Positions 1 through 12,515 of a stretch of DNA of 64,000 nucleotides are shown here, one piece after another. The notes under the pieces were generated by a model. That model worked only from the letters and a program-made list of their open reading frames with translations. It did not search any database and had not been told where the DNA came from. Location of the stretch: assembly GCA_034336665.1 (NCBI GenBank), contig CM067564.1, forward strand, positions 48,965,451 through 49,029,450, in the 5' to 3' direction. Every line of letters begins with the position of its first letter. Position 1 is the stretch's first letter. The translations under genes were made by a program, and so were the position numbers. The DNA is from Luscinia megarhynchos. Lineage: Eukaryota > Chordata > Aves > Passeriformes > Turdidae.

Positions 1-3000
1 CTCAGAGAGAGGAATTTTTGCTGCCACCTGCTTTAAATTACCTATCTCTCTGTTCAGCTAGTGAAGGGAAACAGGTACTTCTAGAGCTGTTTTTGTACTA
101 AAATCTTTGCTTCAAAAATATGAACTTCTGCAGATGGTTAAAAGGTGAGAGCTGAACCTGTGGAGTGGTACCAAAATGTAGAGCTGGCATTTTGAGTATC
201 TTGCATTGGGCTTTAGGTGTGCAAATTTTCTCTGGAGCCACACTCCTGTACCCCTTTGGATCCGGACCTGTGTGCTTTTGCTTTCTTTTCAGCGGAGCTA
301 AAAACGTTGTTTTACTTGACTTGAAAGCTCTTTGAAACAGAGACAGCCCTCACCCACATGGTTAAAAAGCTGTGTGCTGCTTGTGCTGGGTGTGTGCAGC
401 CACGAAAGTGTGTGTCCCAGGAAATGTAATTGCAAGCGTGTCTGGATGGAGACAGAGGGGAAGAAAAAAGGAGCTTACAAAGAGCCAGGATAGCAGACGA
501 ACTGCTTTACAAAAGGGAAGAAGAGAAGTTAATAGTTTTGTCTCACAATGTTGCCATTTGCCCTAATTCAGTCCGATTGGAGTGACCTGGGTGTATTGCC
601 ATTAAAAACACATCAGCTTTCAATGAGATTGACTCTGACTTGGGCAGACTCACACAGAAGCTGTGCCATAAGAAAGCACAGCCTGTCAGAGGGTATTGCA
701 GTTCTTTCAAGACTTGGTAAACATCTTTTGTTTTATACCCCGAAGGTCTGAGAAGCACAAGGCTTAATGTACTGACAGGTAGCTCATTTTCAATCTATAG
801 GAGATCCTTCTTTAGCAGCGCTTTCCCCACTCCTTCCTTGACAACTTGTTTTTTTTGTTCCCTCACTTATGACAGTTACAGATATCTGCTGGTTTGTGAG
901 ATTTCTGTGCTGGCACAACATTTGGAGCAGTGGGATCTCTGGCTGTGCCTGAGGCTCCTTGGTGCTCTGATTACATAGATGGTAAAATAATAATGTCTAG
1001 CAATGTCACTTTGCAGAAACCTTTTTGTCATTGACTTAATTTGCCAGGGACTGTAGTAGTTCAGCACACTGGATTTAGGAGGGGTGTGTTTGTGCTGCAA
1101 ACCAAAGGTACAAGCAGCTTGAATGAATGTTCCTGTGAGTTTTTGGAGTAAATTGATAGAGCAATAAGCTTCTGGCACAACAGTGTTGAGTCCAGGCTGT
1201 GATGGTCATTCACACTGTGAGCCCTCCCTGAGCTCTCCAATGCCAGCAGCAAATTTAAAGGTGATTTGGGCATTCCAAGAGATGGAGGCAGGCTCAGCTT
1301 GGATGGCTGGGGCACCTCTGGGGTACAGAACCTGGGGAGACCCTTATTGTGTGTACCCTGTGCCTCTGGTGACTTGGCAGCTCGAATTAGGACAGTGGAT
1401 GAAGAATAAGTGCTTGGTGAATTCTTTCTGCTATGCCAGTGATGATTGGGGTGGTCATGCAAATATTTCATGTGTTGCATAAATTATGACTTTGAGTGAA
1501 ATTGATGACACCCATGCTTTTCACTGCAATTAAATACACATTAAGCTGTTATGTTGGAAATGATGAGATATTCATGCCAGTCTCCCTGCTGCTGCAGGGA
1601 CAATTGTTGTTATATCTTATGTTCCAGTGTTTGGTACTTTTTCTTTTCTAAACTTTTCAACTGAATAGGTGTCCTTCAGCTTTCCCTTGGAGATTCACCC
1701 AAATCTGTGCAGATTTTGCTTTTAGGACATTTGATACTCAGCCTAAATGGGTCTTTTCTTCATTTCATCTTTCCTTTCCTGGTGTTGTTTTTGCAATAAT
1801 AATAAAAAAATTGAACTCACTGACTCTTCTCTTAATTCCCATTCAGCCAAAACACTTTCAAAGAGAGATACAGAGTATCCTGCTGGCAAAGATGTTTTCT
1901 TTCATACTCCTGTTGGAGTCTCAGTTATTATGCAGATTGAGACATGCCTTCGACATTGATAATAAATGTGATTCTGATACATTGCATGGTTTACCTGCTG
2001 TTTCAGTAGACAGGTAAATTAAAGGGTAATGTTAAATGGTTTCTTTAAGGGAATGTATTTTTGCACTAGTCTGCTAGAATGCTTATGGAAAAGACAAAAA
2101 CAATATAAGAAATATTCTTGGAAAATGGAAGAGTCTTTTATAAAATCACTTGCAAGGCAAAGCCAAAGAAGTCTTAAGAACTAAAGGGGAAGCATGAACT
2201 TGAACTTAGGTTAAGTAAGGTGGATTTGGTGTGTTGAAATAGTGCCAATTCTCATGATGAGAAAAGGTTAAAAAATGGAGTACATCTAAGCTAAGTGTGA
2301 AGTATTTTAAGTATATTAGCACGTTAAATCAGGATACTAGGCACTGAGCTAAGCAGAGTGGGAAGCAATGTGAAATTCTGTCTTTGCATGTAAAGGATGG
2401 AGAGGGGATGTGCCAGTCGTGGAAAGGTGTTATGTAAGCCAGCATCCCTGTCACCAAGTGCACATGGCAGGAGTAACAGGGATGTCTGCTGGCAGCACTC
2501 TGAATATCTGAAACACTCTTGTGTTGTAAGGGAGCTGTACCTGCTTGGGAAGAGGTTTGGGGTCGTTGCAGAAGGTTCTGTAGAGGCAGCACATGTGCTG
2601 ATGGTGAAACAATTTGGGTGGGTGGGTGATTAAAAGAAAAAGAATAAAACCTGTCAGAGTGGTTTTGTGCCCTGTCATTAGTACTCAGGAGCCGTGAAGG
2701 CTGTGTTTGTTCTACAGCTGGCTAATGAGCACACAGTGATCACTGCAAAGGGTGGGGCTGTCTAGGTAAGCAGGGAGTAGCTTGACAGAGCACGGAAAAG
2801 AAGAAAATGCATTAATGCATGGGGTAGAGAAAATTAATGAGATGCAAATCTATAGGATAAGGTAGAAATAAAAAGAATTTTTCTGCACTTGAAAGGCTAA
2901 ATGTTTTTATTGTTAAAAGGTAATAATTTCTTATTTTTATGTTACCATAAACAACCTTTGGGTTGATCAAATACAACTGTTTGATCTCTGAGATTAATTT

Positions 3001-6000
3001 AGTCTCTGTTGGCTTTAAAATCTCTGAAGAGATTAGGTCATTTAGGAAGGAATTCTCCTACGTTGGTTTCCTTGCTGCCCCTTTTTGGTACCTTTGTCCC
3101 TTTCTCTGGAGCATCTGCATTTGCTATTTTGGCAACAGAGCAGGTTGCCTTTACCAGCTGCTGGGATGATCCAAATGTTGTATTTCAAATACTAATTTCC
3201 AACCACCTTGAAAGCTATTAGACACTTAGTCTATGAACGATTCATAGTCAGCAGAAGAGAATGTGGAAAGATTCCTACACAAACCATTTTATTTGATTCA
3301 CGTCTTTTTACATGAAGTTTGTCTTTGTGGGGGAAAGGGAAATGTACAGCTTCCATTATCCATGGTGATGAAAGGTCAGAAAGATGAGGAAAGAGGAGTA
3401 AAAAACAGGCTACAAAACTGCTGACAATGAAGTGGATGGAGTGGAAACGTGCACAAAAGGTGAGGAGACAGATGCTAAAACACAGGTACCACAGCAGAAA
3501 GCACATGAGCAACCAAGGTGGGGGAAGCACAGGAGAGACTGGTGAGGTGTCAGGAATGAAAACCTGGAAGGGAAGACAGATGCTGGCTTAAAAACTGGAT
3601 AGTGAGCCATGGTTGTAATGATTCAAGGATAAGAGAATCAGTCATAGTGGAAACTGCTGTAACAGACCATAAACTCAAAAGAGTAGTAGCCATTAAACCA
3701 ACACAGGATTGCATTTCTCCCACCATCAAATATCACTGGATCATTGAGGGGGGGATTTATCATTTATAAAGAAGGCCATGATTTTATTTTCTCTTTTTCT
3801 TCATAGGTTGAGGTTGAGTGCAGGTGGGAGTTGTGCTGGTTTTCCTGACACATCCATGCATTGTGGAGTCAGGACCACCAGGCAGCCAGGGGCCAGGATG
3901 GGTTTTTGAAGGGATTTGGGCTGTCAGCTGCCTCATCCAGGCTGTATTTTCCACCAGGTATTGGTTGGGAAGGCTTTGGCAGTGCTGTGTGTTGCTTTAT
4001 GCCAGGTGATGACCTGGGTCAGAAATGCTGGAATCACTTGAAGGGAACCTTTTCCATGAGCTGACCTGTGCTCAGTGAAGGTGTTGGCAGGGCTCCCACT
4101 GATTGCAAGGACTGTGGGGCAGAGCCAGGGGCTCTCAGACCTGCAGGGCTCTGGGCAGCAGGGGGATGCCATCACTGCAGGCTTCCCTGTGCCAGAGGGG
4201 AGGTTGCTGTCAACATCTGCTGAAGGAAGTGGTAAGCACCAACTAAGTAAAAACAAAAAATTAGAGAGGAACAGATAAAAGTTGGTAGAAAGAAAAGTAG
4301 CCTTGAATGCCTCATACTTGAGATAGGAAAGAAAGAGTGTTTGGGAACAAGCCCCACATATCTCCCAGATGGTGCCAAGGTGTCCCTAGGGGCTGCTGCT
4401 ATGAAGGTCCCATGTTGTTATCCAGCATGGCCACATCTTCTTCTCACTCCTGCTTGGAAAAGTGTCCCACTCACTACCAACTGGTAATACCTTAGGTCTT
4501 ACCCTGGACCTGAAAATGGGTTTAGATTTTATTGTTGGTACTGGGAACAGTTGGTTTTCAGTCTTTTGAAAACAAAAATCTCTGGTTTTGAAAAAGAGAA
4601 ATGGATAAACCGTTTTTTTTTATATTTTATTTTATTTTATTTCTAACAACCATCTTTTAAAGCAAACAAACAAACAAAACCCTTTCAATTACAAAACATT
4701 ATCTAAGTCTCATAATGACCTTGTTTCACAAGCATGTGATACTCTCCTTGATAAATAGTGCCAGACAGTAATCACTGTGCACTGGGACAGGGCTCAGAGC
4801 TGATTTAGGATATCTAGGACAACATGTGCAGCTGAGCTTTGTGTTGGTGCTGATGATCCTGTCCCTGTGCTGAGTCAGAACTCACGCTGATTCAACTGCA
4901 AACTCACCTGGCAAAAGGAAAAGAAATAAATAAATTAAAAAGCCGAGAGAAAAGGGTGATGGTTTAGCTGGGAGAGTGGCAGAGATGACTCAGTGTTTAG
5001 GTTTGGGGGTGATAGAAGTGGTACAGGAGGCTTTGGGACCTACTCAAGGGCACAAGTCTGGTCTTCTTTATTTCTAGAACATAAAATTTTGGTGGGGTAG
5101 AGCTAGCCTGGATTTACACTGAGATAATGACAAGGGGATTGTTTTTTCCTGCTGTAGGAAGAAGAAAATGGGAGCTGTGTGTTAAAGGTGTGAAAGAACT
5201 GGATTGTTGCTCTCTGTTGTGCTTTGATTTAAGAGATGCAAGTGCTGTCTCTGCAAGGAAAGGTATTTGCTAACTGCAAGACATATTTCAATGAAAAAAA
5301 ATAATTCCAGATGATGGTGTATTTCCAACTAGAAAATTTCTTTGACATTAAGTTTTTACTGCTACAAAGAGAAGACAAATAACTCATCCCATTGATTTGG
5401 GATTAACCTCTCTTACCTGTTAGTGTTTTGTGGTCAAGAAATGCAACACACAACAGAGGTGATTTATGGTGATACTTGAAGACTATTGGAAAGTACCTAC
5501 AAAAAGTGACAGGAGCTGTTATCTGGTGGTGAAAATGCTGGCTAGCTCAATTTTCAATTAGTTAGATTTTGTTCTACCTTAGAGGTACAAATATTTTCCA
5601 GGGATAATCCTCAGGAAAGTGGCTCAGGGTGTTTGGGATTGGTTAAAAGGCTGTGCCCACTCTGCCAAAAACAGAAACATCAGGAAAAGATATTCCTGTA
5701 AACAAGATGAGCCAGTCCATGAATGTGAGCAGATCTCTGGCCCTCTTCTAGTTAGCAGGGTAGACCCAGTCAAAAGAGCTGTTTTCTGGATGATAATTAC
5801 CAATGTGGGTTACTAGTGCTAATCTTATAATCCACTTTGATGAAAAACCCCTGCTTTAGGGAGAGGGTGAACTTTCCCTCTGAGGGTGGAACTGACCTGA
5901 ACTTGCTTAGAGGTGTTTTTGAGGTAATGAATATGGTCAGAAAATTCAAATGCATTAGATAAGCAAGCCAGAGGGAGGAGCAATGGGGAGTGCAAAACCT

Positions 6001-8757
6001 GGGGATGCCATTAACATAATTGCTGCTGGCTTGATAAAATACAGTACACATTTAATAGTAGAGAAATTAGCCTGTAAACTGATTGTACTGTCACAGAAAA
6101 CTGAAGTGCACAAGGTGGTGGCTGCTAGCAGCAAACTGAAGGGTAAAGGTGATTTAGACCTGAGCTGTTGACTCTTAAAGTGTTAATTTCCCATGGTGTT
6201 TCCTGTGGTGTGTGAAATCCTTCTGGTTTTGTGCTTGCCCTCTGAGGTTTCACAAAGGAGGACCTTCACACAGGCTGGTTGTGTTTTATACATAAAGGGG
6301 TGGTGCTGTGTCTTTGGAGAGATGTACAGCAGAAATGGATGACTGCTGGTTTTTCCCAGGCTTTTATATCCATGGCTCCCTCCTGCTGGCAGGTCAACAG
6401 TGCTGATCAAATGCTGCTTGTTTCTGGTAAGCTGCTTTTTATCTCCAGCTCCGTGGCTCCCTGAAGCAAATGAAGTAAAGAAATAGTTCCCAAGACAGTT
6501 CTTTTCTTCTCTCTTTTGTTTGTTCTTATTTAATCCAATTTTTTAAAAATTCAGACTTCTCTTGAAAGGAAAGAAAGAGGGGCTGTAGCCAGACCTCTTC
6601 ATGGCAGGATTCATGCTTGCATGGAGGGACTACGAGCTGATGCTCATCTCAGGGATGCTGGGAAAGGCTGCACCATAGAATTGGAGTGGGAAATGATTCA
6701 GCTTATCATGCTGCACCTTCCTCACAAGCACCTGCCCTGCAGACCTGCTGATGAGCAGCTTGTGTTGCCTTGTGATGAATGTCAAGTGTCCTGATTAGTG
6801 GGAGAGTGGCTCTCCCCTAGAGCTGCTCCAGTAACAGCTGAACCCAGGCCAACTCTCTTCTCTTACAGAGTCTGACAGGGTGACTGTCGATTGATGCCTG
6901 GTCTTGATGCTGAATATAGGATACACCAGGGCTCTGAATTCTCCTTTTTTAAGCTGGAAGCCCACTGTTCTCAGAGTTAGCCTCTGCACAGTGAGGCAGT
7001 AGATCCAGAGGCAATGCTCTATCCTGCACCAAAGGAACACATCCTGTTAGACCCAAGCCATCCTTTCAGGGATGCTCTGACCAAGTATCACAAATAGTTC
7101 AACACTGAGCCCTGAACTGCTACTGAAATAGCTGTGATCAATGATCACACTCCCATTCACCCCAGCTAAGAGGAGGCATAAATGTCAAAAACAATCAATT
7201 CCTGTATCTTTGTTTTGCAGTATTTTTAATGGCACTTAAAGCCAACTCTACTTAAATGTTTGCTGGCTCCTCTGAAAAGTCATTGCTTTGCAGTTCCAGC
7301 TTTTAAAATAATCCCAAACAAACCAGCTGGTTTGCTGCATTGCCCATTGTGATACTGACCTGCAAATCTCTTGAACTGCTTTGCTAAACAAGGAAAAAGA
7401 TTTCCTTAAAGCCTCATCATGTGGTCATGCAGGAATCACAGCTTTCATTGAAAAAGGTGGGAGAAAAGTTTGCTCCTCAGTATTGAAGAGCTGAAAATGT
7501 GAACTTTGAAAATCTGTAAAGTTAAATGAAGTGGAGCTAAGCTGTATAATGTTTTAAGGTCCTGTGGTACTTAAATAGGTTATATGAATTTGATGGGGTG
7601 GAAGCAATGATGCCTGACTCAAGGTTTTGGGAGGCTTTATGTGACTGTTACTGAAAGTACAATTTGATTAACAAACTTTGACATTATTTAAATTTAGCAT
7701 CTACATTGCAGATAGTGTGATGGGAAGACCCAGTAGTGCCTCATTGGGCACTACACATGCTGGAAATAAAAACAAATTATTGGGGCAATGATCTGCTCTC
7801 TAGCCTGCTGAACAGGACAGGAGCTCTGGTCCCTGAGCTGTCAGTGTGCTCCTGGCATGGATTTGCCCATGGCAGCTGGCACAGCATGGAACCCTGCAGC
7901 AGAAGCTCTGGATGAATTTGAATCCTGCAACTGGGCAGTAAAGTTGTGTGGAGGCAGTTTTGTCATGGGATGATGGTAACTGAGTACTTGTTTTGTGTTA
8001 GGAAAGCACTGAGCACCCTCGAGGTTCTTCAGGACAGCAGAAAATCAGTGTGAAGAGACCTTGCTCCAGTGATGCATGCATCGTTCAAGCATGAGATCTT
8101 GATGGTGTGGAAGTAACACAGGGCAGAACAGCATTTCTACCACAAAAAGAACTCACCTTGCTTTTAATTGTACAACTTAGGCACCTAGCTTAACCTAAGT
8201 ATCTGGCAGAGACAATCACCACTCAAGATTAATATTTATCATCCTGAAAGGGATTTTTCTGCTGAATGTGCCCATTTTCTTCCACTGGCTACAGAGGGAT
8301 GCTGGCTTTTGCCAGGTAGATGCTCAGCTTTTAGTTACCTGAAGTAAAATAAGGACCCGTCAGTGGGATCAGTCTCCACTGTGAGTTGCATTAGCTGTTA
8401 CACAAGCTACAAGGTCACTCTGCAGCACTCTGTAAGCTGCAGGGGTGAGGGTGTTTTGATAAGGCTGGGACATCACAGTGCAGCTAGATCTCTGCAGTGA
8501 CCTAATTATACTGGAGAAGGGATCTGAATCTTTGCCTCTGAACTGCTGAATTAGAAGGGAAGCACAGCAGGAGCACAGTCTTGGTCCTTAGTTCTGGAGA
8601 GCTGTTTGTGAGCCAAGGGTTTTTATTGCTTTGCTTTGTAGCAGCTTCCTACCTAAGGTGCATTATCACACAGCAGAGTGCCTTCCTATTCAGGGAATAA
8701 TTATCATCAGGCTAATGCTAGGGTAAATTTCTGTATTAAACATGCAGGATAAACCTA

Positions 8758-8759
<2 letters not shown>
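1..8759. other. Presumed ELAPOR2 intron 1, 5' part: no gene seen
   Basis: The stretch is AT-rich, CpG-poor sequence with stops in all frames. Short ORFs here lack family resemblance, splice structure or composition shift. It includes a T-rich/TTTTA stretch with a CAAA run (4613-4680) and an 8-bp perfect inverted repeat, GTAGTGCC/GGCACTAC, with a 6-bp loop at 7733-7754. I see no repeat family that I can name. Assignment to intron 1 rests only on the downstream exon series starting with an acceptor at 46154. Confidence 0.6.
4613..4680. repeat. T-rich/TTTTA low-complexity stretch and CAAA run
   Basis: A run of T is followed by three to four TTTTA units (4613-4642), and after a short gap by four CAAA units (about 4663-4678). 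This is simple sequence with no other content. Confidence 0.85.

Positions 8760-8815
<56 letters not shown>
8760..8815 (+). repeat. Compound tetranucleotide microsatellite (TCTG)4(TCTA)10
   Basis: Four perfect TCTG units (8760-8775) run directly into ten perfect TCTA units (8776-8815). Compound TCTG/TCTA arrays are often length-polymorphic, and the purity here suggests a variable locus. Confidence 0.97.
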
Positions 8816-8818
<3 letters not shown>

Positions 8819-11800
8819 CTAGACACACAAGCTAAGCTTGCCTGTAATGATCAGCTTGTAATTTGTCAAATGGACTAGAGCTTGTATCTGTGTTTAATTT
8901 CCCACTGCAAAAGGGCAGCTGCAGGATTTTTTCTGGCTCCCCATGTGTGTGGTTACAGTCTGGCTGCATTGCCCAGGCAGGTAAGCCAGCTATGAATGCA
9001 TTTCTTTCTTTGTGTCCCAGACTGGGTCATATCTCACAGGAACAATCAGGAGCAAGGCACAGCTGAGGAACTGTGCCTGAGCAAACCTTGATCTCTCCTT
9101 CCTGCCTTTCCCCCACTCTGTGGGCTGATGAGTTGCTGCTGATTGATTTGGCTGATGCAGCCCTTGTGATAACACACTGCCCTGCCCCTGGAAAAGGGTT
9201 TAATGGGCTATGGACAAAGCTCTGCCTACTGCTGTCATGCCAAGCTCATCCCTCACCAGGCCTTGGTTGGATGCAAGAGGGAACCTTGCAGCTCCAGGCA
9301 TTCTCTAGCTAGAAATGCTAACAAATTTGGATTTGTAGCTGCCTAAGCTTCTTTAGCCCTTTGAGTAAATCTGGACTTCAGGGGAATTGTGCACTGAGCA
9401 AGGCTTGGCCAGACCCTGTGAGTGGAGATCATTTTAACTGGAGGCAGCAGCACAGACACAGAAAAGAGTCCAGAAGCTGAATGCAGCTGATGGCCAAGTT
9501 AAATCTAAGATGTGTTTTCTTCCCCCTTTACTTAGCTCAGGCTGCCTTGGGCTGCTAGTTTCTCCTTGGTTATATTTATTAGTTATTCTTGCAATGGAAA
9601 TGGACTCTGTGGGCTTGGAGACAACCCAGGAGGGCAATACTGGATGAGGCTTGCTCATAAGTGTACAGTGTTACATATTTTTTTGTGTCAGGCTGTGATT
9701 TAGGATATTGCTTTGTTCAGAGAACAGGGTTATTTCACATAAGGCAGTTAAGTGCTCACAAAGGGCTGGTCCTATCCTGGGACAAGTGGTTCCAAGTCAG
9801 GCAGAGGTTCCCAAGCTGAACCTCCCATGCATGAAGTGCCTCTAGTGTTAGAGGTGTCATCAGTCTCTATTTTGTCTTTCTTTTTTCCCTCAAAATGGAA
9901 TATCCATAAAAACATACAGCATTTCCAAACGTGAATATCGACAGAAATTCAGCTAAAAATTGTAAAGAAAAAAAAAAAAGTCTTATTTGCTATGGGGTTG
10001 TTTTTTTTGGTTTTTTTTCCCCCCTGTTTGAAAATACTCAGCCATCTGGTCTGCAAACAAGTAAAATGCTGAATGATATTGGCAGCAAAATATCTACTGA
10101 AAAAGCAATGAATGGGAGAAGGAAACAGTTCACAGTCTTTTGCCTGTAGTCAGTAGCCTGATGGGTTTTGTTTTTGCAGCATTTTTTTTTCCACAGAGAA
10201 GACTCCTGGGTAAACTTTGTATTTGTAAAATGCAGAACCTGGTAATAATCTTCATATAAGTAAATGCAGCTTTGGCAAAGCCTAAAGTCAATGAAGTTAT
10301 TTTTATTTTTACTTCCCCACTATGATTAATTAGGTTTGGCAGAAGAAGCACCCCTTTTCCTCACTTTCAAAATGCTTACTTCATAGTGTTATATAAAATG
10401 CAGTATTGTATATTAGTGAAATAGAATATGTAATATTGTATAGAAGTGTAAAAAAGTCCTCACAATAAACATGTTTTCTGTCAATGTGACCATTTTGGCT
10501 AAAGTGATGTAAGTTGGAGTGCAAATCACCTGTTTTGACACAAAGCTGTCCATTACTCGTAGCTCTTCCTTTGAGAGGAGAGGAGTTTTTGGATTGGGGT
10601 AGCTTCCCTTCCACACTGAAGGTTTATTTCACTGATCCTCTCCCTGGCTGTGCCTAAAATTCAGCCCCTGAGGAAGTCAAAGTCTGAAGGGGCCAAGCTG
10701 AGCCCAGAAGTGAGCCAGGCTCATCCACCCCCGTGGAGAGAGGGAGGAACACACCAGGAGCACACAGAGGGTCACTGGTGATGAGGGATGGGCTTGTCAC
10801 ACCCTGCCCTGGGCAGGCCAGGTACCAGTGGGTGTTCTTCCACACAGCAGCATCTCTCAAGAGAAAGGGGAATGTGGAGCAAATGCATTTGCTGGGAAAT
10901 TGCAGAGGAGGTGACAGGGCAGAAAAATGATACAAGATCAGATGAGTGAGCATCACCCAGGCTTCCCTCTAATAATGTTGTTCCTTTTCTAATAGTTTTC
11001 TGGTGCCTGCTATGAAAAATTCTTACACCTAATGGAAAGTGATAACCAACAGCAGAGGGACAGGAAAGGAAGCTTTGCAAAAATGCTCCTGCATGTGCCT
11101 GCTTTTAAGCACATGAATTATTCCTCTGAAGTTTGAAAATGAATGCTTATTTAAGATGAAGTTAAATACCATGCTGGATTAAAGTCAGGGAATTCTGTGT
11201 ATTACAGAGTCAATTGTCTGACATAACTGAGATATATTATTGAATTTAAATATTTTGCCTCCAGTGAGTTGAGGATTTTGCTTTAGGTGCAGTGTTGAAA
11301 AAAAGCATATTGAATTTGAAAGAATATTTAAACGTTAAGTCAGTTTGGTGCTTATTTCATGTTCTTTTGTGGGTTATCATAGAAATATTTTTTCTGTATA
11401 TAATCTGCAGACATTTTAAGACTAACTTATGATGTCCTCATATGCTTTTTAAAGTGGAATTTGTGTAGCAGATTGGACAGGATGATGCTGTGGGACTGCT
11501 ACTGGAGGGGAATGCAATGAAATGGGCCATGTTGATTCCTCAGATGATTAAATCTGGCCATAGTTCAGGTCCTCACAGGATTAAAGCTGGCAACTTGTAA
11601 AATATTGTTACCTTTATCCTCCTCTACAGAACCCCCTGGGAGCCCTGTAAGGATGAGACAGTTTGGCAGTAGTGAACTGAATCGTGGGATCACATTTTCC
11701 CTATGGACACTGTAATTGCAGAAGTTAAACCTGGTGCAGAGCAGAGGCTCAGTTAGGAAGTGGCTGTACAGAATGAGAGGCACAAACTCTTGGATGCACT

Positions 11801-12382
11801 TGCACATGCCCAAAAATATTAATGTTGAGCTAAATTGTTCACTCAGATTGGAGGAGCCTTGTAGATACATATGCTATAGTATTTGCCTTGACATTTGCTC
11901 CATCTGGCTCATTTTTCTCAAGTACATGGATATAATTTCCCCACTGAAGTTATCAGCTCAGGTCCCCATCTGAGCTAAGTTATTTTGTCCTACTCAGCTG
12001 TTTTATATCTGATGTAGTTCTAGTTTGTGAATTCTACACACCTCAGGAGCACCCAAAGTGAGGGTTTGCCTGTGTACTTTATTTTCAGATTATAGAAAGG
12101 TATCCCAATTTATCATCTTGTCTTGCATCTGGTAAAGAGGGGTCATGACCAAGTGTGAAAAGAAGTGAGTTCGTTTGGCTGGTGCTTCAGGAAGGGGTGA
12201 AATTTGGCACTGTGTTGGTGTTCAGAAGGAGAACAAGGAACAGAAATAAAAAAGAAATGTTGTCTTGGGAGGTGGAAAACTCAGTGCCCAAGGAAAACCC
12301 TGGAGAAACCTTATACATCTGTAGGGTGGAGACTGCCTGGGTCTGCTGGCTGTCCATCTCAGGTCTGGGACCTCCTGATCAC
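8816..12382. other. Presumed intron 1: no gene seen
   Basis: This is noncoding AT-rich sequence with an A run near 9968-9979, T runs near 10000-10020 and an AT-rich patch at about 10385-10450. No exon, RNA gene or named repeat is recognised. Confidence 0.6.
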
Positions 12383-12515
12383 TGAGTCACAAAATTATTT
12401 GGGTTGGAAGGGACCTTAAAGATCATCTGTTTCCAGCTCTGCCATGAGCAGGGACCCTTTCATTGGACCAGGTTGCTCAGGGCCCTCTCCCAACCTGGCC
12501 TTGATGACCTTGAAT
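12383..12515 (-). mobile_element. CR1 LINE 3'-end fragment
   Basis: On the + strand this reads as the reverse complement of a CR1 3' end: a TGGGTTGGAAGGGACCTTAAA segment (shown here to its key words GGTTGG and GACCTTAAAGATCATC), followed by the 'gccatgagcaggga', 'ccaggttgctcagggcc' and 'caacctggccttga' blocks typical of CR1 tails. It is a short, 5'-truncated and diverged copy with no coding capacity left. CR1 is the dominant retroelement of birds; boundaries are approximate. Confidence 0.88.
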
